Below, in pieces: positions 33,847 through 46,300 of a stretch of DNA of 64,000 nucleotides. The notes below the pieces were generated by a model. The model ran no database searches, had not been told where the DNA came from, and saw only the letters and a list, made by a program, of their open reading frames with translations. Position 1 is the stretch's first letter, and every line of letters starts with the position of its first letter. A program made the translations under genes and the position numbers. This DNA comes from Knoxdaviesia capensis (Eukaryota; Ascomycota; Sordariomycetes; Microascales; Gondwanamycetaceae), in the NCBI GenBank assembly GCA_001510575.1, contig LNGK01000008.1, positions 4,205,541 to 4,269,540 of the forward strand, read 5' to 3'.

Positions 33847-36639
33847 CCCTATCCAACTTCCATCCAGACTTACAGGGCAGACACACGCACTTTGCAAGCT
33901 GAAGACCACGGTCGACTTCCATGGTCAGGTTTTGGGTCATGGTGGTGGGCCGGCCTGCTGGGCCTGTCAGTGGCTCGCTTGGTATTCCAAAAAGCCATGC
34001 TCCAACCCTCCAGTTTCGCGGCAGCACAACCGCAACTTGCCGATGTTTTGTTCTTCTCGGTGGAACCATCAGAGAACAAATGGCACAGTAAAGACGAAAG
34101 ACAGAAAGATGTCAGCGGGGTGTGTGCGTATGCCGGCGCAAGAACAGGGGAGAAAAAAAAGAAGAAGAAAACGGTCCCCGACCAGGCAAACGAAAATGAT
34201 AGACACGTTTCGTTTCCGAATATCCAAAAACCTGGGTCAGCGGTGGTGGGTGTCTGTTTAGCAAGCTTAAGGCTTGGCAACGCATCGAGGTGGATATCTT
34301 CGCACACTTTTGCATGCAGGCACAGTTGAATGCTCCATGTGTGCGTTTGCCTCTTACACAACACAGGTGTTTGCTTCCAATACAGGCCAGTGATGAAGAG
34401 AGGTTGGGATAGGTAACTTACGCAAAATACGAGATGACGTCGAAGGCCGGCGTGTAGTCGCTGGGGCAATTAGACGCCCAGCCGCACTCGATAGTTCCTT
34501 CCCTTTCTCTCTCCTGCACAATCCCAAGTCAAGAGAAGGAGCAGGAGAAGACTTGAACGCTACCGTGGAATATTGGCGGAAGGACCTCCAGAACGCCCGC
34601 ATTGTATCCACCCACAGCTTGCGCCCGTTCAGCCGCCAATCGCGCCTATCTTTGCAGACTAAGCGCGCCAAACCGCCTGTTGTTGAAGATTGTTCTCATG
34701 TTCGTTTTCTTTTCCCCATCTTCATTTCCCCTTGCTCATTTGCCGTCGTTTCTGGAACGTGGTTAAAAAGAAAAAACATCTTTTTTTTTTTCGATCTATC
34801 TGGACTTATCACCCTCCAAAATGTCTCAGCGTCTCTTTTCTTGTCTTAGCTGTGCCATTCTTATATCCCCCAGCACTGAATCATCATGTATTACAAGGAC
34901 TCCTCCACCGCATGAACCAGAAAGACAGAAAAACAAAAATACAAAAAGGAGCCGAGACTGAGAGATTTCGGGTTGCTTCGAACATCCCGATCCGAGACTA
35001 CCTATCGAATCATTCTCCAACTTGGAATACCGGGAGACGGATAATAGTACAGGGACCTCCCAGATTGATCAGCCTTGCCTGTGGCCACAAACGACGGGAT
35101 CGAGGTTGAATTCCAGGGGTCAGTCAGTTGGCTGCTAGCTGGTAATCACCGAGCTCTGTGTGCCCGATTGCTATGGGTGATCTACTATGGTTACCTCCAC
35201 GCCGTTGCATTCCCTCTCTCTCTCTCCCAAACTAACCATGTGTCCTTTGAACATAATTAATCAGAGAATAGGTATATCTGTGCCATATGCTGGAGGATAG
35301 TTACGCGCAAAACAGCCGTCAGCAAGTATTCGGCCACCAAAACCACGTGCAACTCAACCGCACTGCCCCTTCAGGCGCGACACCTGCCAGATAGCGTGTC
35401 ACGCGCTCTGGTTGGTCCAAGGAGCCGCCCAGCGACACCGTTTGTGTGGCCGTTTTGCTCATATACGCCGCCCATCATGCCCTGAGCAACCCTTTTCTCC
35501 CATCTTTCTTTCATTTTTGTCTGCCCGTCACAGTTCTTTCTGGCTTGCTGTACCGCCCCGACCGTGCTACTGCCCGGATGCGTCTTCGTCCGGGATTTGT
35601 TTCTCAGGTGTTGCGAAGGGTAAGGTGAGATGCTATACGAGGCAGGGCCAATGCCTCACTTCTCGTGTCTGTGAGTATCACGAGTGTGTGTGTGTGTGTG
35701 TGTCCCGGCTCTCAGATCTGGCTGCTTGACCGAGAACAGCCCCAATACTCCAGCTGAGTTGATGAGGCGCGTGCCCCTGCCGGCTCCCAAAAGGCACATC
35801 AGACAGCTTCTTCGTGCCCACCTTCCTGAAGCTCCAGCACACACATATGCTGAGCTATCTTCTTTTGTGACCTGTCTCTATCCAATGCTTCCGTCTTTCC
35901 CTGGTGTAAACCAGAAGATTCCCGACGTTCTTTGTTTCTTCGTTTCAAAAAGCTCCCCACACGCCCGAACTGCCCGGTTCATCCAAGCTCTCCCTCCTAG
36001 GACTGAACACCACGGGGCGTATCTCTAAGTGTCTCGCTCTGACGAAGCTAGACATCTTGCATAGCCGCCTTGGGCTCGTATAAACGGGAGCGGGCTGACT
36101 TATACGGCCATTCGCTCCAAGACTTCCGTACTCCGGACAGGCCGGAGGAGGCGGGCCAACATGTTCCCCCATCGTCTCCCTGTGTGTTGATTGTCGAATG
36201 CCCCGAGCTCCTCCTAAAAGCAAAACGCACTGACAGGATCACCACAGAATCTCCAAGATTAGAGGGGAAAATTCAAACGACAAACACACGCAAAACCCCC
36301 TGAGACGTACAAGTCTCCTCCCCCCACCGTCATTAAACTGGAGTATCCGTGGTTTTTCTCTCCGCCCATCGACCGGGAATCAGGCAGGTGGCGATGATCT
36401 TGTGTTCACTCTCCCTCTCCCTCCCCTCCAGGACCCGAGAACAAGAAGCCCTAGAGAGGACATCCTGGTCTATAGGACTTCTTCTCTCTCGTGTGCCTAG
36501 AAGCTCCATTCCAGCCGCAACACCGGCACCCGACCCGGGACGAACCATTCAGCTTTCGTAATCGGGAAGCTCTCGCACAGATCATCAACCTCTTTTGAGC
36601 CTACCGTCCATACCCCCGGTCTCCCGCGGGCCCTTCTAT

Positions 36640-36642
<3 letters not shown>

Positions 36643-36673
<31 letters not shown>
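36643..36673. repeat. Poly-C homopolymer, 31 bases
   Basis: Uninterrupted run of C on plus (G on minus). Capable of G-quadruplex (minus) or i-motif (plus) formation. Its length may also be affected by sequencing slippage. Confidence 0.95.
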
Positions 36674-36681
<8 letters not shown>

Positions 36682-37823
36682 GCCCAGTCTACGACCCGAC
36701 CAATCACCAAGCTTCGACAGCACCACTCGATCGGGTCGGCTTGACGCTACGAGCAATAGACAGGACCTTGCTCAATCCCGAACGGCCCGCCACCCCTCTC
36801 TCTCGCCTGTGTATGCATATACACCCTGCGCATATCGTGTAGCTTCACGGTCCCGGATCGTTCAAAAGCACAGCCCCGGAGGTGGATGGAGAGCGGCGGG
36901 ACTCTGGTTCTCGCTCGTCCTGCTCAACCGAAACCTCGCGAGAGTGAGTGCCTGGAGAAACCCACCCCGCACAGCACGCCCCGTCAGTCCCTCGACACGG
37001 TTGAAACGGTGGTTCTCGGTTCAACTGATCTGGAAACAGAACGACAAAAGCAACGCTCCGTGGGGTGCTGGTGTGCACACCAAAAAAGACAGGATGTGCG
37101 CAGGGGAAGCTCTAGAAGAACAGCGGCACAGAAGAGAAAACACAAAAGTGATGTGTCAAGCTCCCAACGAAGCTTCGCTAGAGAAGAACTGCCCCCCTCT
37201 CTTCCTCAAAATTTCTCCCGGGCTCGACCCCGCCCCGGCCAATCCGCACCTGTATCACCACTCTCGCCGAGCTCAACCCCCGTCAAGAATGCCTCGTGGA
37301 ACCCACTCGCCCTTCCACCACCCCGGAGCTCTTTATCGAGGACTCTCTCTCTCTCTCTCTCTCTCGTACCTGTCCACACCGACATTCTTAGAGGCATATA
37401 TACACGCCCTAGCTGGGCCTTTACGCACAGCGTTAACCTACTGCCTATGTAGATGACACATCGTTTCACGTCCACCCACGGCCGCCGTCCCGTGGGAAAA
37501 GTCCGCCGTTGTCAACCTTCTTCACATTGCTTGACTGAACCCCTTGCCCAGCTGGACTTCCCAACGCCGCATGATCAGGCACTCGCTTTTGGATTGATAA
37601 CGCTCGGCATAAAAGCTACTTCTAGGCAAGAAAAGAGTGTAAGATCCAAAAAAGACGCTGTTTCATGGCAGCCCACTCTACGGCACGAGGGTATCGCATG
37701 ATCGCGGGTCACGAAGTGGTGGCCATTCCCCCAAGCCGATATCGCTCAAACGCAAACAGAAAAGACGGTCTTATCTGACACATTCCCTCCCTTAATGGCG
37801 TTCAAACAACATATAGACACAAC

Positions 37824-39594
37824 TCACAGCACGGGAGTGACAAAAGACAGAAACACAAAGCCAAACAACACAGCTTTATTGGCTGGACCCCCAGCCGGTA
37901 TGACTCTGACATTCCCCCACCGAACTGGAAACTCACGACCTCCGAAAAACCAGATGAGAGGGCCCATAATTGCAGGATAGACGATCCAGGGACTCAAATA
38001 GGCTCCAAACTCGGAAACCGAGGGACTTTCCATCCAGGGACCCCATCGTATGAAGCTATATGTCATGGCCAGTATCGTAAGGGCCATGATGCGTTTGGGA
38101 ACTCTCCATTCGGCCGTCCCAACCTTTCGCCAGATCTCAAAGCCCAGAGCGGCGACATGCCCTATCATGAATGGATCATTAGCCTGTATTGTAGCATGTT
38201 CATTCGAAGTCCGTGGCGTCACTGGGCCAAAAGGAGCACATTTAAGCATGGTGAGCGCAGTAGCAATGATGAGACAGATGGCAGCAAATTTGGCCAGGTT
38301 ATCGAGGATATCCGCACTACTCATTGGAGGCATTGGCGCCTCAACTTCCTGTAGTGCCGAGAGGAATGCAGCACCAGCGAGCTCAATACACTTGAGCATA
38401 AAACCACAAAAGACCGGCAGATAATAGACCGCAGATTTTGGTGTGGTGGGAGCCCCAGGAAGATGAGATGCCCGTCTCCTCGCCACAAGCTTCCCGGATG
38501 GGACAAGCACAATCGAGGGGGTGTATATTGACAGGAAGTCGATTGCCCCCATAAGTGAAACATTCGGGATGCTCAGATTGTAGTGTGAATGAAAAAGAAA
38601 GCTCTAGAAAGCTCAATGGTTGTATCATTAGCTCCGATCCTGCATCTGTGAGTATGTTAAAGTGAAGGGCTGGGCCTAGAACATACTGCGGGGGTCCGAG
38701 TTAGGATGATCATCGATAGAAGGTGGTAGCCGTCGAACCCTTGAGTCGACACGATATAGAGTTCAAACCTAGGAAGCCACAAACAGGACACGCAGCCGGT
38801 GAGTTTTGGATATGAACCTAGGGAGCACGGGACCAGCTATATAGCACTCACAGTCTCTGGCCGGTAAGGCCCATAGCATATGCAGCCGAGACATGTGGCG
38901 GCATGGCCAACATCACGTCCCCAGAATTGTAGTGGGCCAGCACGGAGTACAAGACCCGGGATACCATGATGCTGCAGCTCATGGCAACCATGAACCGAAA
39001 AGTCTCATTGAAGGGAGCGCAATGGCGGTCAATGTCCCAATCATCCGAATCGGCTTGCTGATTGGATTTATTGATGCTGCTGCTGTCGCTGCTGCTGATG
39101 ATGAATTCGGCACTGGAGTCGGAACTGGACCCGTCATTAGTGGTCTCGTAGTCATCCGTAGTCAGAGATTCGAGGAAGGTAATGTAGCGCATAAATTCCC
39201 CGTCAGGCCATTCCTAGAAGGGCATCTGGGGGGGTTGAACCTCGTCGTCGTCGGCTTCGCTTTCATCGGTGCCTCCCAGCTCATCGCCCCCATCGAACGG
39301 CATATCATGGCCATCGCCATCACTAATTCCCTCTGTGTCTTCGCTACTCCCGGATTCATCTCCGGTGACGTACCCCTCGTCCAGCCACTCCACCGCCATA
39401 TTCAGGTCGGGCTCAGAAGCAGCATCAGCAGCAGCGGCATCATCTTCAAGTTCCAGAGTTTCCTCCGATTCCCAAGGGAGGGACACCCCCTTTGTAACCG
39501 GCGGCGGCATGGAGATGGCCTTGCGTGCGGGAACCTCTGCGAGCTCTCTCGGCCGGCCGATCCGGTCGAGACACTCGGAGTCGCTTGCCGGCAT
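37824..39594 (-). pseudogene. Multi-pass membrane protein gene with an in-frame TAG (pseudogene or readthrough candidate)
   Basis: Segments on minus: 38852-39594 (containing TAG at 39214-39216), 38687-38768 and 37824-38603. The two introns are both 83 bp (GTGAGT..CCTAG and GTATGT..TCTAG) and join in phase. Upstream of the TAG is a 126-residue acidic segment starting MPASDSE, rich in Asp/Glu/Gly. The same frame resumes directly after the TAG with EWPDGEF and another Ser/Asp-rich acidic stretch, then hydrophobic segments and a long C-terminal membrane part (SIYTPSIVLV, AICLIIATALTML, MALTILAMTYSF, YPAIMGPLIWFFGG). Read through, the product would be about 535 residues. I do not recognise the family. 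Alternatives: translation starts at the ATG at 39192 and the upstream frame is not used; the TAG is a splice acceptor with an unseen donor; or the base is a sequencing error. Confidence 0.55.
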
Positions 39595-41512
39595 TGTGTG
39601 TCTGGAGATAGAGCTCCAACGCTGATAGGTAATCGCTGTATCTGAATGGTGGAAGTCGCAGTAGTAGGAGATAAAAAGATACTAGAATAAGTCTAAAGTG
39701 TCCAAAATGAGCATGTGAAGAAGGGATAGATATTCCAAAGAAGGGCCAGAAGATCCAGCAAAGAATGTGATGACGATATAATGAATGAAACAGTGAGCAT
39801 GGGCAAGAGGGGAAGAGATAGAGAAAGGTTAGAGGATGAGGAAACTAGGAGAGCAAAAGCATTCGTGTATGTCTCGTACTATCACCGACCTGAGCAGGAG
39901 CATTGGACTTTGTAAGTCCGGTGCACCTTCCCATCTCATATTCAGGGGTCTCATGTCGATATCCGCCCGAGTTCGGCCGATTGCCGTCACTTGCTTCGTT
40001 CACAGCACATGCCCAGCTCTGGCACGCATGATTATCACCTCGGTTCAAGCGGGAAAAATACGGATTTTATCTATTTAGTAATCCTCTTCTGTCCATGGCT
40101 ACTCGACGCCAACCCAAGACTTCAACCTCGTGGAGATACTGCATCGTGCTATGGCAGGAACGCACCAAGACCAGACAGACTCCCCAGTGAGCAGCACTCA
40201 CGTAAAGTCTGGTGTCCCGTGGATGCCATGCAAGAAACGTACAGTCCTCCTCTCCTCGGTGTCCAGAGTTCCGGCGGAGCAGTCCTGTTGAATCGATCCA
40301 CCTAACAAGATGGCAAAAAGAAAAAAAAAATGTGAACAGCGAAAAAAAGAGTCCAGAAAGGCAAGGGGCCACAACAGAGAAAAGCACAACGGGCCGGTCC
40401 ACGCATATACATATCAAGCATGAACGACAAAACAACAGAAATCCAGGAAAAATAGCAAGAAAACGACGATATAGAAGCCGGGGAATGAATATAGAGCCAA
40501 GAAACACCAAAAACGTGTGCTTGGCTTATACAAGAGATCCACAAAATCCGAATTCATGAAGATTGGTCGTGAACAACACGGAAGTGGGATGAAGTGTCTT
40601 CTTTGCTCAGGAGGAAGAAGCAAAAGAAGGTAGAGAAATGTGTGCGGGAGTCAAGGCGCAAGAGGCTCGTGGTATGGGGAAAACCCGCCAAGATCAAGTC
40701 GACGGAGCGATTGGCAAAGTGGAACTATAGCTTTGGGGGTGTGACAAGAGACAAATCGCACTGACGAATGAGTATAAGGAGGAAATGGTATGTGCGGAGG
40801 GGCGGAAGAGAAGATGGCATATCGGGCCAAAAAGGGGGAAGCAGGAAGAGCGAGCTAACAAGAATAAACGGACAAGTCATGGCTGCATATCGCGAACATC
40901 ATCATCTCCACAACGTGGCAAAAGAAAAGACAAGAGAAAGCCGACAACAAAAATCATATATGAGCTTATCCTGTTCTTTCCTTGTTGAAGAAAGGAAGGG
41001 GAGAAGAAAACAAGAATACCCGAATGATCATAGTAGGATACCAGCCCGTCACAGATCTTCATTGCCAGACGAAGAGAGACAGAAAAGAATCAGGCCATAT
41101 CCAATCCCAGAGTCGCAAGAAGAAGAAAACTGGACAGAACGAAAGAAAAATGATAAACCAAGACAGAAAAAAAGCATGCACACTCCAGATATACACCACC
41201 ATAGGCTGGGTTAAGAATGGTTTTAAAAAGAGGAATAGAGAATGGTTGCCAAACCCAATGGAACAGAAACAGCCCAAGACAAGAAAAGCATGGGAAAAGA
41301 GACATAAAACGTATTCGATCATAAGTTTGTAATTCAAAAACCTGTGCGAAGTTGTTGAGCAGCAGGTTGCCGTTCGAGGACTTCCAGGTTGGGCTGGAAG
41401 ACAATTCAAGACGGGAGGGGTCTTGATTCTGCTAGGCGTGGTGCACCTGGGATTCTCGGCCTTGTCTGTTAGGCGAGATTCGGGAGAGGAAACATGTGAA
41501 AGAAGTGTCGAT
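39595..41512. other. Spacer between the membrane gene and the C2H2 gene
   Basis: About 1.9 kb. Bases 40300-41330 are A-rich on plus with many short frames of Lys/Arg/Glu-rich translation. No domain is seen. It probably holds the promoter of the membrane gene and the 3' UTR of the C2H2 gene. Confidence 0.5.
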
Positions 41513-43300
41513 CTACTCCTCCATGTGGCCGAAAACACCGTCTTCGTCCTCATCACTACGAGCACGAGAGCGGAGATCATCGTCATCCTCGTCCATAGCA
41601 CTGTCGCTCTGCTCGTCCAGCTTGGGGAATGCCCGGCTCCGCATTTCTCCGCGAGTAAAGCTCTCGGGCTGTCGGCTCGGGAAGCTGTTCAGAAAGCCAG
41701 TGCTTGCGAACGATGCGGTCTGGCCGAGGTATTGGGCGGGAACCGGGGGCACCGGCGGGGCATCGTCGAGGATGTGCACCGTGCGAGCGCTACCACCGTT
41801 GCTGTTGAAGCTGCAACTAAGGAGTTCAACGGCAGCGGCAAGGTCGCGGTCTTCCTGGTTCGTGTTGTTGACACCAGAAGAGGAGGGGCGGAATTCTTGG
41901 CTCATATGACGGTGGTGGCTACCGAAAACGCCTCGATTGGCCGGTGCGCTGGCGGCTGCCGCAACCTGAGCATGGCCAGCATCGGACTGGTACCACTGAG
42001 AAAGGCGGCTGTCTCCAGATTGGGCCTTGTAAGAAATGATCTTCGTGCCAAAGCCATCGGGCAGAGGAGGAGATGGCGGGGCCGTGTCAGCAGAGCTCTG
42101 GCGTTCGTCTTGCTGCGAGAATGCAGATGCAGCGGGAGAAGCGGAGTCTCGGTCGCTGTTGAAGTCCTTGGCAGAGTCTGGGGGAGTCGTCGTGGTAACA
42201 GGCATCGACGAAGCCAGTGTCGACGGAGCATCGGTGTTCATAGTCAACAGAACACTTGCCGCTTCCAAAAGCTGAACCTGCTGGTGCTTGGATATGAGCA
42301 GCTTGGATGTGAGAGTCCATTCGGGAGTGTGTTCCCATCTGGAATGAGGGGTTACAACAAGGTGAACGGTCAGCGATTGGGAATCTTATAAGATAGAAAG
42401 AAAAAAAAGAAGAAGAAAAGTGACGATAACGTGGCAGGCACGAAATAGTAAGGAACCAGAAACATGCAACACGCACCGCTTAGTGGTGAGACATGGCCAG
42501 TGCTTGTGAGAGAGATTTTCTTGGGTGAGGGCAGATCAGGGCAAGACACAAAGAAAATTCAAAAGTTTTAAGGGGTCTGTGAGGACTACTAACAAATGCT
42601 TAGTGAGGCAGCTGCTGTGCTTGTAGCTCTTTCCACACGTCACACAACGCAATTCGGCACGGTTGAATCTCTTTCCGTCCTTGAGCAACGGCTGGCCATC
42701 GCTGGAACGGCGGATGCGGCCATTCTGCTCGTCGTCTCCGTCCTCGTCCGACATGTCGACAGCGTCGTCGTCAATGGCTTCTTCGAGCATGTCGGGCATT
42801 TCGGTCTTGACTTCGGACATGAACTTGGACGTCGGCAGGCTCGCAGGAGGTGACGGCAGGCTGCCCAGAGCTGAGCGGATCGGGCCTGCACGGGAGCTGA
42901 CAACACGGCGGGCAGCACCAATGATGGGAACGCCGGCTGGGGACATTTCCGACGATTCCTTGACGGCAGCGGCCACAAGGGCGCCTCCGTTCATGGACTT
43001 TCGTCGAGTAACACGATTGTTACCGGTTATTGGACCGACGAGGAGAGAGTGGGAGTTTGCCCTGGAGTGGGATTGTCGAGAGGAGGGGCCAGAGAGAGAG
43101 CTCGACATGGACGGGCGGTGGGCCAGTGGCCGAGCCGATGTTTGGAATTCCTGGCGGGCGAGAAGGCGGTTAGCACTGGACGCGCCACTTGATGTGGTAT
43201 GGAGTGCCAAAAAAGACGACCAGCAAAAAAGGGAACGCGTATACGACAGCTTTCACGTTGGTGAGAGCACCGCAAGCCTCAGTACCTTTGACGAAGCCAT
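41513..43300 (-). CDS. Single C2H2 zinc-finger transcription factor
   Basis: Exons 43286-43300 (only MASSK), 42594-43150 and 41513-42338 give 465 residues. Introns are 135 bp (GTACTG..CCAG, with a CTAAC branch site just before the acceptor) and 255 bp (GTTAGT..CCAG). The finger is C174-x2-C177-x12-H190-x3-H194 and is built across the second intron: RCVTCGKSYKHSSCLTKHL continues as WEHTPEW. This is followed by SKLLISKHQQVQLLEAASVL, a block I recognise as conserved with the finger in Aspergillus-type C2H2 proteins. The N-terminus is Ser/Arg-rich with a basic VTRRKS patch, and an acidic patch (about 145-160) precedes the finger. The C-terminal 240 residues are Ser/Ala-rich and end in an acidic tail. 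Probably nuclear and DNA-binding; targets are unknown. Confidence 0.9.
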
Positions 43301-46300
43301 TGCCAGAAACCGGGAAGCTGAAAGAACCTGTCCTGCTACTTTTACTACTCCTCACTTCCCAGAACACAGGTTTGGATGTTTTGTGGGTGAGTCCTCGTAG
43401 TGGTAAGAGAGCACAGAAGTGGGGGGTTCACACGAAGAGAGACGACACCAACGATTGGAGGAAGCGGAAGGACGGAATGGTAAGGACGATGCCGACTGGG
43501 CAATTGACGAAGCTACGTGGTGAGAAGTCGGAAGGACGAAGGTTTTGAGACACAGAGGAAAATACGGGTTAAATAGGTTCTGAGTGAGGATGAATATATG
43601 ACCAGTTGAGAGAGAGGGAGAGAGGGAGAGAGGGAGTCAAAAGAACAAAGATGACACAGAGAGTTGGAAGCGAAGATGAGAAGAGAAGAGAAGAGTTTAG
43701 TAGGTAATGAAGAGCAACTAGGTAGTAAGAAGGAATGAATATAGGGAGACTAGAAGTCGGAAAAAAAGTTGAGGAGGGAAGAAAAAAAAATGTAATCGAA
43801 GAAGGAAGAGATGAGGAGAATGTGTGTGTAGGAGAGAAGTGTGTGTGTGTGTGTGTGTGGTGTGTGTGAGTGGGAAAAAAATAATAATAAATAAATAAAA
43901 TGCAGAACCGAAATTGGTGATGCTAAATTCAGTACGAAAAGGCTAATGGCCCCTACAAATACAGTACGGCTCGCACGGTATTAGGGCTGTAAACGGGCTA
44001 CCCAATGGGCTGGCAGGCGAAATACACAGTGCATGTACTGTAAACTACATGTTCTCTAAATGCTCTGAATACGAGTGTGTTCGTCCTTCATACTCCAAAC
44101 CAGACCTCATCTATTCTTTGTGCATCAGAATTTTGATGTTATTTTATTCTAGAAGGAAAGTGAAAGTGAAATATCCTCATGGATATCCAGTAGGCGGTCA
44201 TCACCACGCTGTAATTTCATGCGGCGGTGTATAGTCGTATCTTCCTCTGGGTAAGATTGGAAGACAAAGAAAGGGTGTGTAGATCGCACGCACTTAGGAA
44301 CTGCTTGAACAGTTCAACAAAACAGCGAGGAAAATAGGAGTCGGAAACGGTCAGGGGCGTGAGATTACGAAATGGGTAAATATGGGCATTGCAAGCCGGG
44401 CGTCGACTTGCTTGCTAGAGTGGGAGATCCCATCAAAGAGACGCAGCAGCCCACTAAAAAGGCTGATTAAAGAGACGACCACGGCGCCAATCCCAGGTCG
44501 TTATTATGAGAAGACGAGAGAAGAAGAGAGAGTATCTCTTGTTCCAAAGTTACGTGGACTCTTCCCACAGTCACCAGCTCCGGTTTCGCGGCGCAGCGAA
44601 ACAGGTGCACGTTGGCAAAGTGCGGGTACTTTCGCGAGGAATCAAACTCAAAGTGGGATGTGTAACCTCCTTACTTCAACAATACCTAAGTATGCATGTA
44701 CTACGAGTACCGTATAAAAGGTTTCATCAGCCTGACATACGGACTATGGAGATATAATTAGAGAAGGAAATTGCCAGCAGTTGTGCGCTTCTCGCAAGCG
44801 GGCGGGGAAAAGCCGCTGACAACTCTGTCGTTCTTAAAAAGCAAGAGTCGTCCAGCATTTCACTCTTGCAAGCTCCAGACTCCGGTTGGGCCATTGAAGT
44901 GTATTAGCCGTTGGCTACCCAATACCTATAAGAGCACGAAGAGGGAAACCAAAAAAACTATTACTTCAAGAAGCAGCAGGTTGACATTCCTGTTCGGTGG
45001 CGGCTGACTTGTGCCCTAATCTCTAATCTCTAATCTTGAAGCAAGTGTCAAAGTCACCACAACTGGGTGAAACTGCCGATTAAAATTAAAAAGCCACGGC
45101 ACAACCACTTGAGTGTGTCCGAGTCTAGTCTGCATGCTACAATACCAACAGGTATTTGGGGACTTGATTTTTGTGATTTTTGGTTCATTTCTGGGGGGTC
45201 TATATTTATCTTTTTGAAAAGGGGTGTCCGTTGGTGAGCCCTTATCAACTATCTCGCACTTCTCGAGCCTTTTTTAACGCGAGTAGTTGCGCCCGGCACC
45301 GTCAAAGTCACCCGGCTTCTCGTGTGTTATCTCCAAATGTCCACACAGGTCTCCATTCAAGACTCCATTCAGTAGTTCAACCACTATGAACGGTTTTATG
45401 CTGTGTGCGACACCATTACAACACTCAAGTCCCTGCAAACCCAGATTCAAACCCCCCCCCGAGCTTGAAACGCCGTCTCCCATTGGCCAGCCAGACTCAT
45501 ATCCTGTCGCCACCCCAAAGTGGGAACTTGAGGTGTCTCTCTGTCTGTTTCTCGAGATAGAGACAAAGGAGGGCCATTGATTTTGTCAGAACCTCCGAAA
45601 TCGACTTGCTTAACGGGCGTGGGTTCCAGGGCTCCCCCGGAGGGCCTAGCCTGCCCTAAAAATTGAGGGACAGCAAACAAAATCCACACCCGAGTATACC
45701 ATACAAGACAGCCCGTTGGAGTGCTCTATCGATAGAGACGGGGCACAAGGCGGAAAAAGTCAAAGATAGCACTATTCTGCGGTGTTTAAAGCCATGGGTT
45801 GGCGTATCTGGGTTGTGTTGAGCAGGGCCCTCTAACTGCCGGTGAGACCGCGAGTGGTTTTCGCTATTAGGAGTCGATATCTTTTTTCCTAAGTGAAGGC
45901 TTTTGAGAAAACAGTATATGCATACGATGCCAAGACATCATTGGTTCCTGCGTCGAAGATGAAAATTTTCTTTTTTTTCTTCTTTCGGCATCAGCAGACA
46001 ATAATCCAATGCACCAGCAAGTTGTGTGTGTCGATCCAACGCCGAACACGGACAGAATGTCCAGATCACGCTTCAGGGACCCAATCTTCCATTTAATTCC
46101 ATATGCTGGACTGGACTACTCACTGGGGTTCAATCAAGTATTCAAGTTCCTGTTTGCAGGGGGTTGTTGGTGCTGGATCGGAGTGGGATTTCGCAATTCT
46201 GGACATGGGCACAAGAGGGGCACTTCCCAGCAAAGTGGACACTCGAAGGTCCAGTTGTAGCCCACACGCCAGTCCAATAATCCTGTCCAGAGCATGTCTT

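Noticed and set aside
36809..37456. Two overlapping plus-strand frames of about 200 codons
   Set aside because: Both are equally open, neither shows a domain, and a CT repeat inflates the length.
39214..39374. A GTACGT donor at 39373 paired with the TAG at 39214 as an intron that would remove the stop
   Set aside because: The donor lies after the second base of a codon while the acceptor is at a codon boundary, so the join shifts frame and soon hits a stop; the removed segment also looks coding.
38893..39645. A 250-codon plus-strand frame opposite the membrane-protein gene
   Set aside because: No domain, and the minus strand shows in-phase introns and membrane segments.
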